From Chrysophaeum taylorii (lineage: Eukaryota; Sar; Pelagophyceae; Pelagomonadales; Pelagomonadaceae), in the NCBI GenBank assembly GCA_029834535.1, contig JAQMWT010000028.1, positions 326,624-390,623 on the forward strand: 64,000 nucleotides of DNA, given 5' to 3'. This document shows, piece after piece, positions 28,935-38,106 of the stretch. Under the pieces are notes generated by a model. That model had not been told where the DNA came from and ran no database searches. It worked only from the letters and a program-made list of their open reading frames with translations. Position 1 is the first letter of the stretch. Each line of letters begins with the position of its first letter. The position numbers were made by a program, and so were the translations under genes.

Positions 28935-30461
28935 ATGGCCATTCCCCCGGATTCTGAGCTCGCAGTAGGCGGGAATCTCCAGCGCGCCGTCGCCACCCAC
29001 TACGATCCCCGTTCGTCGTTCAGCGTCGCGTATCATCCGCGGTGGCCCGGCGTCAAACTCATGACGCGCGGACGTTGCGTTGCGTTAGAGGCGGTGGTGC
29101 TCGACGAGGACGCCTGGCGACCGGCGACCGAGGCTTTGACGGCCGCGCGCGTCGCCGAGGCCGCGCTCCGGGCGGGGTACGCGTTGTATGACGGCAGGGA
29201 GCTGTACTTTTGGGCGACGGGTGAACGTGTATTCTGCGTGGACGAAAAGGTCCCCGGCGCGGTGTCTTTTACGTACGCGCGCGGTCAGTGGCGGCGCAAC
29301 CGGCCGTTGTCGCGAGAGGAACTTCGGGCCAAGCGACTCGCGCGCTTGGGCGAGAAGACCGCAGCGCCGCCGCGCGACGACCGGTGTGCCGTCGACGGCT
29401 GCGACAGGACGAGCAGAGCGCCGCGCGGGCTGTGCGCGGAGCACCGCCGCGACGCGACGGGCGAACTGCTGGCACTCGACGACGCTAACGTCGCGGCGGG
29501 CCCCGCCGAGCGGCGCCTCGGAGAGCTGCGCGTTGCTGCCGCCCGCGGGCAACACCCGGAGGCGGCGGCCGATTTTCTCCGCGTGCTCTCGAGTGGCGCG
29601 GGCTTCCTGGTGCATCCCGGCTCGCGGTCGGGGGTCGGCAAGGGCGAGTCGGTTACGTTCGCAGTCGCCACCCTCGGCGCGACGAAGTGGGCGTGGTGGA
29701 AGGATGAGGCCTTGTCGAAACACGACTCGGGCCGCGAGACTCTTGTGGTTCGGAGCGTCGGCCTCGACGACGCCGGCACCTACGTTTGTCGCGCGCTCGT
29801 CGGCGGCGCCTGGCTACGCTCCGAGCCGGCGCGGCTCTTGCTCGACCCCGACGTCGAGAAGCGCGAGCGACGCAAGCAATTCCTTCAAGTTGCGACGGCC
29901 GACGAGGCGACGTGCGTCGAGGCGCTGCGGCTCGACCCCGACGACGACCGCTTCGCCGGCGCCGTGCTGGCGCGCCTCGCCGCATTGGCGTGGGGCCGCG
30001 GCGACCGTGTCAAGGCCCTCTACTATGCGAGCGACGCCGCGGTGCGCGGCTCGCCCGACGTCTGCGGCGTCCACGCCAAGGCCGCCGCGAGCCTCGGCTT
30101 CTTCGACGAGGCTCTCGGGGCGCTCGACGGCGCCAGACGCCTTCGCCGGACCGAGAAATGGCACGCGCCTTTCCGCGAGGACGTCCTGCGGCGCATGCGC
30201 GACAAGGAGACCACCGCGGTTCCTCCTTCTCCTCAAAATCATCCTCCTCCGAAGCAAGAAAAGCAGCAGCGCGCCAACGGCGAGTGTCATCAGAAAGCCC
30301 TGGACGCTCTCGGGTTGACGCGGCTCCCCGCCCGCGCCGACCTCCGGAAGAGGTACTTTGAGCTGGCGCGTCAGCATCATCCCGACAAGGGCGGAGACCA
30401 TGCGGCTTTTCTGGTGATCCAGGCCGCCTACGAAAGACTGCACCAACAGCTCGCCGCGTAA
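28935..30461 (+). CDS. Zinc-finger / Ig-like / J-domain protein
   Basis: A 508-residue protein with an unusual domain order. A small Cys/His cluster near residues 150-172 (CAVDGCDRTSRAPRGLCAEH) resembles WRKY19-type zinc-finger repeats. An immunoglobulin-like segment follows at about 215-300, with a tryptophan (WAWWKD) and the hallmark D-x-G-x-Y-x-C (D279-C285, DAGTYVC). A helical, TPR-like region lies at about 330-410, and a C-terminal J domain at about 445-508 has HPD at residues 482-484 (RQHHPDKGGD), expected to stimulate Hsp70 ATPase. No signal peptide is seen, so it is probably cytosolic or nuclear and the Ig-like domain would be intracellular. The role is best guessed as a co-chaperone with a client-binding module. 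Confidence 0.8.
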   Translation: MAIPPDSELAVGGNLQRAVATHYDPRSSFSVAYHPRWPGVKLMTRGRCVALEAVVLDEDAWRPATEALTAARVAEAALRAGYALYDGRELYFWATGERVFCVDEKVPGAVSFTYARGQWRRNRPLSREELRAKRLARLGEKTAAPPRDDRCAVDGCDRTSRAPRGLCAEHRRDATGELLALDDANVAAGPAERRLGELRVAAARGQHPEAAADFLRVLSSGAGFLVHPGSRSGVGKGESVTFAVATLGATKWAWWKDEALSKHDSGRETLVVRSVGLDDAGTYVCRALVGGAWLRSEPARLLLDPDVEKRERRKQFLQVATADEATCVEALRLDPDDDRFAGAVLARLAALAWGRGDRVKALYYASDAAVRGSPDVCGVHAKAAASLGFFDEALGALDGARRLRRTEKWHAPFREDVLRRMRDKETTAVPPSPQNHPPPKQEKQQRANGECHQKALDALGLTRLPARADLRKRYFELARQHHPDKGGDHAAFLVIQAAYERLHQQLAA

Positions 30462-30622
30462 GCGCGGCTTTTATAATAATTATGATAGAGGGTTGAATCC
30501 TTCTTTCCTTTTCCTTCCTCAAGCGTGTAGTGGCAAATATGAGGGGACGTTGCTGCGGAAGCGGGAAGACGGACGCACTGTAGATGGAGTAGTAGGATCC
30601 TCGTGCGACCAAGGCCAGGCAG

Positions 30623-33600
30623 ATGAAGAAAGTGGTCAACAAGAGCGCGGAGGAGCGGCGGCGGCGGCGGCAGCGACGCGAGTCAGCTCGGCGCGAGGCG
30701 GAGAGCAGCGACAGCAGCTCGAACGAGGAGCTCCCGGCGAAGCCGACGTTGGTGACCGAGGATGAGGTGGAGCGCGAGGCGCAGGCATTCGTCGAACGGA
30801 TCACGATGCGGCTCGAGCGACGCAAGTCGGAGGTTGCGTCGCCGGTGGTGCACCAGGGACGATCGAACTCGAGCGGCAAGCTTTTGGAGATCACGCCAGA
30901 ACACCTGGAAAAATGGGACGCGTCGACGAGCGACTCGTCGCTGAGCGACGTCGACCTCGGCCCGCCGACCTGGAACACGTCTCAGGGCTTTGCGGAGGAC
31001 TTGGAGCGGACCGTCCTCAAGCGCGACGACGTGGCGACGCCCAAGAAGCCCCGCTTCTCGGCGGGCAGGCTCTCGTTCCTTTTCTCGCCCAAGACGACGA
31101 CGACGAAGAAAAACGACGAAGAACCGTGGCGACCGCCACCGCCCCCGAACACCAAGGCCCCTCGCCGCGCCACGCTCCAGGCCCACCCGCCGGCCGTCGT
31201 CCCGCCCCCGCCGCAGGACCCGCGCGTCCCGCCCGACCAGGTCCGTCGTGCGTCGCGCGCCCACCTCGCTTCGTTCGCAGCCAATAACGAGGACCCGGAA
31301 CAGACGCTCGCCCAGATCATCGAGGAGACGGCCGACGAAAATCACGACAACCCGCCGCAGGAAGAGGCGGTAGTGTCGGAGGCGTCGGACGCGTCGCTCG
31401 AGCAAAACGCGCTCGCGGGCGGCGGGCCTCCGCTAGCCGACGCAGGCGGTGGCGCGCGCCGCCGCTCCTCCATCGACCAAGGTGTTGGCCGCCGCGCGTC
31501 AGTAGCGGACGAGATCAAGGTTGCGACGGACGGTGCGATTGAAGGTGTCTTCTTGGAGAACCCGACCGACGAGGTCGTGGAGGAGGTGGTTCTGTTTGAC
31601 GCGAGCAAAACCTCCTCTCAGCCTGTTGAGTCAAAGGAAGGTGATCCCTCCCCATCAACTCGCGTTGCATTGCCCCACACGCCGACGTCGTCGCCGAATG
31701 AAGAGGGGGCAGCTCCCGTTGCCGCCAAGCCGCCGGTGCCGCGGGACGAAAGTACTACGAGCGTTGTCTTTCAACCGCCGTCTCCAGACGCAGCGCCTGC
31801 GCAGCCATCACTGCGCGGCGAGGGCGTGTGTCGTCAAAGTAGCGACGCTGATAACGTCGAAGAGGCGCCGCAAGGTGCCGACGACTTTAGCGACGACGAC
31901 GACGAAAAGACGGCGCTGCCGTATCCTCTTTCTCGAGAAGAGTGCGCCCACAAAGAGCAGCCTTTAGCGCATGGCGAGCTTGCGGTCTCGCCAAGTGTTC
32001 TGACGCCTTCGAACATCGAGGTGCACGACGGTTCGCCGACGCCAAGTCGCCGAGTCTTTAGCGAACAGGACGACGACGACGACGAAGATACGTTCGATGC
32101 CAACGAATTCAAGACGCTCAAGCGCATATTTACCCCAGGAGAAGACGACCTGGAAGATCCATTCTCTTCGCTTCCAAATAGCCTCGACGACAGACTCGAG
32201 CCGATTCCCGAGGGCGACGAGGAGACGATCGAGTCGACGGTGACATCAATCACACATGAAACGGAATTTTCTCACAGTCGAGGCGCGAATCCGAGCGACG
32301 ATGGGAGTCACACTATGGATGGCAGCCTTGAAGAGGGCGAAGCTGAGCAATTATCGGCGGAGACCATCCTTGAGACCACAGTCGGTAGCTGCGGTGGCAC
32401 TTTCGAGGAAGAGACAGCTGTGCAGACAGAAGCGAGGGTGGTGCAAACGAACGCCGACCTCTTCGGCGAGGAATGCGAGGTCGTTCAGACTCGAGCTATC
32501 ATGGAACAGACGAAGGCCGGAGTTGCTGCCCGCATCGTCAATGAAAACGAGCTAGAAGAAGTGAGATTGGAGGAGACGAGGGCTAACGGAACCATCGAGG
32601 AAGAGGTAGCCATGCCGACAAAAGCGAGGAAAGAGCAGAAGGATGCAGCGGCTGTCTACGGCACTATCCAGAAAGACGAAGCTGTGCCGACAGCCACTAG
32701 AGTGGAGTTGGCGAACGCCGCAGGTGCTGACGGCATCGTCCAGGTAGCTACGCAGACAGATGCGAGAGTGGAACACAAGAACGCCGACAGCACTCCCTTC
32801 GAGGTAGCCGTGCAGACCGAAGCGAATCTGGAGCGGGAAGAGGTAGCCGTGCAGACAGAATCGGGGTTGATTACGGCAAACGCCGACAGGATCGTCGACG
32901 ACGAGGTGGCCGTGCAAACCAATGCGATCGCGGAGCAATCGGAAACGGCAACTACCAACGATACTAACAACGTTGGCGTATCCGTGCAGACAGAATTGAG
33001 TATGGAGCAGATGAACACCAAATGTAGTGTCGAAGTGGTAGCCGTGAAAACTGAAGAGTGGCTGGAGCTGGAAGAGGTAGCCGTGCAGACGGAAGTTGAG
33101 GCTGAGCAAACGAATGCCGACGGCGCGGTCACTAAGACCGAGATAGCTGTGCAGACGGAAGTTGAGGCGGATCAGATGAATGCCGAAGGAGTGGTCAAAA
33201 AGACCGAGATAGCCGTGCAGACAGAAGTTGAGGCGGATAAGATGAATGCCGACGGCGCTGTCAAGAACGAGGTAGCTGTGCAGACAGAAGTTGAGGCGGA
33301 GCAAACGAACGCCGACGGAGCGGTCAAGACCGAGATAGGCCTGCAGACGGAAGTTGAGGCAGAGCACGCGAATGCCGACGGCGCAATCAAGAACGAGGTA
33401 GCCGTGCAGACGGAAGCGGAGGTGGAAATGACGGACGCCGACGGTGTCGTCGATGAAGATGCAGCCACGCAAGCAGAGGTGAGGCTTGAGCAGGCGAGCG
33501 ACGTTTTAATTGGCATCTCCGAGGCGAATACGACGACGACCAATGACAATTTCACGGTCGAGGCCCAACAACAACAACAACATCGACGAACGGACAACAG

Positions 33601-34788
33601 CTACGAGTACGAATCAAGGTTGGCTGTGGAGCGCAAGCTAATGACAGAAACACTCGAGGTGGCGCTGGCGGAGTTGTCTGAGCAGTGTCGCGTGGAATTC
33701 GTGCAAATGCAACAAGGCTATGAGTCGAGACTAGCGGATGAGGCACTGCAGTCCGCGCAGGTGATCCGGCGACTGCAAGTTCAGATCGAAGAGCTGGAGG
33801 CGTCGCTCCACGCAAGGGTGCGCGAGTGCGAGGAGCTTCATCGCACGATCGGGTCGACCCGCGTCGCCGCAAAAATTAGCGACGAAGCGGAGATAGCGCA
33901 CGCTGTCGAGATTAAAGTGCGAGAGAAGGAGCGCGAACACAAGGCCGTGTTGTCGGCCGCGCTGCTCGGCCAAGCCACCGATTTTCAACAACGCGAGACC
34001 CAGCTCGTCACACAGTACCAGGCGGCGATTTTCGAGCAAAAGGAGGCGCTCGCGCGGGCCCGGGTAGCGTCGGCTCGATTCGATGCTGTCGAAGCGGATC
34101 TTTACGCAAAGCACGCCGACGAGCGCGCGGCATGCCAGGCGGCGTTCGACGCTAAGCTCGACGCGGTAAAGCAAAAGACCGACTTCGAGATCGGTCGTGT
34201 CACGCGCCGCCTCTCGGCCGACGAGACTCGCAAGCGCGAGTTAGCCCTCGACGGGCTTCGCGGCGAGTACGAACGGCGACTCACGATGGAGCTCGCAGAG
34301 CAGCGTGCCGAGCTAGAAGCTACCCAGGAGAAGGCCATCGCGACCCTCGAGTCCCAGCACAACAATCGCCTCAGCACTGTCGTGCAGCGCCTGTGCGAAG
34401 AGAAGGACCGCCACCACGCCGAGCAGCTGGCCATTGCGCTCGCAAGGAACAACGACGACCATGCGAGACGCCGCGAGGCCTTTGCCTCAGACATCGCCAA
34501 CAAGATGGAACGCCAGCGCAAGCGTAGCGAGCAAGCTTATGCACAAGCCTCCCGCCGGTGAGTATGCGAGTTGTGCTTCCTTTGGTGACACGCTTGGCGC
34601 GCAGCTACGACGATATGCGTACTACGCTTGAACTGGCCGCGAGCTTGGTGCAGACCGGAAATGGTGACGCCGCCTTGCTAAGCGTCCTGCCGACGCCGGC
34701 GAACACGTGGTCTACGTCGACACCAGCCGCTACCAAAACCAAACGAAAGAAAGACATCGTTCACCACTACGCCAGTGGCCTCCAATGA
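30623..34788 (+). CDS. Large coiled-coil protein with VQTE repeats
   Basis: Join of 30623-34557 and 34605-34788 across a 47-bp intron (donor GTGAGT, acceptor GCGCGCAG) gives 1,372 residues. The N-terminal third is basic then Pro/Ser-rich and disordered, with acidic runs. About residues 590-960 hold many degenerate repeats of roughly 20-24 residues centred on AVQTE (for example VAVQTEVEAEQTNADGA), encoded at 32.4-33.5 kb. From about residue 985 to the end is a long coiled coil. A QQQQQ tract precedes it. No motor or enzymatic motif is seen; a cytoskeletal, centriolar or flagellar scaffold is plausible but unproven. The intron call rests on the clean splice signals and the continued coiled-coil-like sequence in exon 2. 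Confidence 0.78.
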
Positions 34789-34879
34789 GAATGAGGAGGC
34801 TCCCCAACCGCTCCCTAGCCTTTTTAATTCTAAACTCCGAAAACTTCTGTGTGGGAGTTCTTAGTTTTTTGCAAGCGCG

Positions 34880-35251
34880 ATGAGCTTGGTGCTGGTTTTC
34901 GCAATAGTCGCCACAACTGCGAACGCGTTGCGATGCGACGTCGTGTTGAGTTCGGGGTTCATGTGCTTCAGTTCGAATTGCGGGCTCCTCGACGCCCTGC
35001 ACGAGGCGCAGATTAAGCCGAGCGCGTTGGTCGGGACGAGCAGTGGAGCGCTCACAGCAAGTCTGGTGGCCGCGGGCCACTCGACGGCGCGAGTGGCGGC
35101 CGAGTTCTTCACGCGCGCGCCCATCTGGGATTGCCGGCCTTACCTGACGCCGTGGCGAGGCATTTTGTCGCTCGCGCAACTCGAGACTCGCCTGGCATCG
35201 TTGCTTCCAGCGACCTTCGAGGAGCTCGATGAAGAGCGAAGATCATGGTGA
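34880..35251 (+). pseudogene. Truncated patatin-like phospholipase
   Basis: 123 codons starting with a signal peptide (MSLVLVFAIVATTANA) and the N-terminal part of a patatin-like hydrolase: CDVVLSSGFMCFSSNCGLLD, then the nucleophile elbow GTSSG (Ser in VGTSSGALTASLVAAGHS) and the following helix. Patatin domains need about 180-250 residues and a later catalytic Asp (DG[AG] motif), neither of which is present before the stop. Downstream sequence at 35445-35560 (LRVGVCKNLVARIPDELAVN) might be a displaced continuation in another frame. I therefore treat it as a broken gene. A real short secreted protein or unrecognised introns remain possible. Confidence 0.55.
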
Positions 35252-35557
35252 CGACTCGATTGCTGGGACCGTACGCCAACGACAACGCCGACGGCGCTTG
35301 TTGGCTCTACCCCTTCTTGCACAAGGCGGCCGAGAACGTTGGCAAGAAGCTCGGGAACTGGCTCAAGGACCTTCTGGTTGGCAGCGACTGCAGACTCCAC
35401 CAGGACTGGTAGTTCCGGTGTTTGCCAATCAACATCTCAGCTGCGAGTTTGCGCGTCGGCGTATGCAAGAATCTCGTGGCGCGGATCCCTGACGAGCTCG
35501 CTGTCAACATCACGGGCAACGACCTGCTCGGAGTCAGCGCCTTCAACGAGTACCTCA

Positions 35558-35713
35558 GGGCAGACATCGCCGTCCTCATGCCCGGCGCCACCGTCCTCGC
35601 TGGCTGGCAGGGCAGACATCGCCGTCCTCATGCCCGGCGCCACCGTCCTCGCTGGCTGGCAGGGCAGACATCGCCGTCCTCATACCCGGCGCCACCGTCC
35701 TCGCTTGCTGGCC
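35558..35713. repeat. 52-bp tandem repeat, three copies
   Basis: Three near-identical units beginning GGGCAGACATCGCCGTCCTC at 35558, 35610 and 35662. Because 52 is not a multiple of three, each unit is read in a different frame, so this is unlikely to be a functional coding repeat. Confidence 0.92.
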
Positions 35714-36699
35714 GACGTACGGTTCTTGCGGCACTGGTCCGAATCCCGCCTCGATTGTGATCCTCATCACCACCCTCGGCGTGGACGAGGCTAGGCTCCG
35801 CTGCGTGGTCATCGACATGCTCCAACTCGACAGTTCCAGTCCGGCCGAATTCCTGCCGGCTGGCTGGCGACCATCTTCGCGACTCTTGTCCTCTGGTACG
35901 AGCAGTGCGAGCGGGCGGGGTAGGCATCGTCGGTCATCGAGGTCACCTCGTTCGCTCCCCCCTCCCGCACCACCTCAGTTGGTGGATCGTATGTCCTACG
36001 AGTACCTTGTCATTCAAAACTCGCAGCACGGGAGAGGGGTCTTCCAACTTCCTTCCATAGGAGGGCGGCGCGGAGATGACCGTCTTCGGCTCGGCGGATC
36101 CCGTCTCTGGAGACGACTGCGGTTGGTCAACAGCGCGCGTCAGACCCGCGCGCGCACGTCCGGGAGCGTCTTGACCGGCAGCGTCGTGGCGCCGATCCGC
36201 CTCCGTCCCCCGCAGGTGGACGCCTCGCAGAATTCTGTCGCTGCGCACGGCCCTTCGATCGCTAACCATATGGTTGCGATGGAGGACGGCGCCTAACACG
36301 CTTGCTCCCTGCAGCGGCCCCGGCCGTCCCGGAGTGAGACGGTGCCTGCTCGCCTCCCGGGCTGGCCGGTTAGTACCCGGAAAGCCCGCGCTGGGATGGA
36401 TGGGGTTCGCGCGGTTAAGCAGAACGCGACGGACAGGTCGATTGTTCGTGGACTAACACGTTCGCGGCCTGCGACGTTTTTGTACGACCTCGCACAAGAC
36501 CGTTGTGCAGTGGCGGTCCGCCATCAACACTCCTCGCCCCTCGTCTCTGCCCCAACTGCGTGATTTCCCTCTGAGATCCCGTACCGGCTCCTGCCGGTCC
36601 GGCCTGGCTCCCATGCTCGCCCGCCTGCGTCTGGCCCTCGAAGCTGCCTGTGATGGTCCAGTGGCAAAAAGGGTCCGCCTCCGGCGAAGCTTTCGGTCT

Positions 36700-37310
36700 C
36701 GGCGGTATATTCAAGGAAAATCGGAATCAAAGAACATCTGGGGGCCGAGTCGAAGCCAGTACGAAAGTTCAACTCGAAGACGTCGACGGCAGCTGCTGAG
36801 AAGAAGCGGCGTGCGCAGCAGATCTTCGGGGAAACCGTCAAGTACTGTCAGGAGAACGGCGTCGGAGCGAAGAGGTGCTCTTGACCAAGCACCAGGAGTG
36901 GCAGGCAGGGCGTCGTCACTGCGAAGCAGCTCCAGGACCGGCTCAAGGGGCGAATGGTCTTCCTTGCCGACGCCGAGATGCACGTGCGCCGGGACCACCA
37001 ATCGCTCCTCACTGAGATCGAAAAGAACGCGCTGGTGGACTGCGTGCTCGAGATGAACCGGGTGCGGGATGCGGTCAGCGACAAGGAGATCGGCGTCGAG
37101 TTGCGCCAAATTTTAAAGACGAGGCGGGTTCAGGACAGCAAGGGTGGCCGCGAGCGCGTGAGCCTCAACTACGCAGCCACGAGATCCTCTGCGACAAGAT
37201 GCCCTCGCACACTTTCTTTACCGGCTTTTATGCGCGGCATTCGAATACGCTCACCAAGAAGGTCCAGCAGCGAGGACGACCCCGAGGAGGCGAGTGTCCT
37301 GGACGCGACC
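36700..37310 (+). pseudogene. Possible pogo/CENP-B-type transposase remnant
   Basis: Protein-like pieces on the plus strand in shifting frames. One at 36745-36880 reads EKKRRAQQIFGETVKYCQEN. A second at about 36915-37150 carries LLTEIEKNALVDCVLEMNRV and SDKEIGVELRQIL, similar to the CENP-B-type helix-turn-helix of pogo transposases. A third near 37185-37260 reads PSHTFFTGFYARHSNTLTKK, like the family's 'PS-x-x-W-x-x-F-x-x-RH' segment. No DDE catalytic region is recognised downstream. At least two frame changes make it non-functional. Confidence 0.45.
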
Positions 37311-38106
37311 TAGCCAATCAGGAAGACACGTGACGTGTCCCACATTGAGATTACCGACAGGTTTCGGCCAAACTGTCGGACTCCCTTGGCAAGCGCATAA
37401 GCCTGGGAAGCTGCTCGTGCCCAGTTAAGGACGCGGACTTCGCCCGGCGGCTCTTTGTCGGTCGCCTCAGGACCTTCCGATCTTCGTGGAGGCTTGCACC
37501 ACCGCCTCATCAGGCGCGACAGTTGTGGGGACTTGAAGAAGAAGAAGAAGTTCAAAGCAGGACGCGAAGCGGGCGCTGCCAGCGACGGGCTCGGCGGCGA
37601 CCCCAACCAACTCTAGTGGGCGACCATCTCGACTTTCGCCCGGCCCTAAACACTTGGCACTCCAACGCCCAGCGGACGTCGGTCAACCCTGCGGCGCGCA
37701 GTTCCCTTCGCCCGTGGGGTGACTCTCCTCATTGCTAGCACCACCACCTTAGAGGAACAACGCCCCGCTGCTGAAACCGTGTAATTAACTTGTGGCGTAG
37801 TTCCAATACCTCCTCTCGTCGGACAGGCGTGGTCCTATCCTCGCTGCTCCGGGCCATGGTGCGGGGGGGAGTCCTGAACACTACGGGTCTCTTCTTCGAA
37901 CGGGTGCGCCGGCGGGCCCCACGACTGCTGGTACGCGCGCGCCGCCGTGTCGGGTATATGTGGAACGTCGTGTTTCTCGGCGTGTGATCCCACCACCTCT
38001 ACTGCCCGAGGATCACAACACTGGACCCGTGGTCTCTCCTCGAGTGTCGTCGACATGTCATCCGACGGCCGTGTGTCGACGCTGTACAGTGACATCAGTA
38101 GAGGCG

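Larger units (their letters stand above)
35252..38106. other. Decayed, transposon-rich region
   Basis: Nearly 2.9 kb with no intact gene. Short protein-like stretches in changing frames, a 52-bp tandem repeat (35558-35713) and a CENP-B/pogo-like remnant (36700-37310) suggest accumulated mobile-element debris. At 35240-35412 a 58-codon frame (KIMVTTRLLGPYANDNADGA onward) looks protein-like but is not recognised. Confidence 0.45.
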
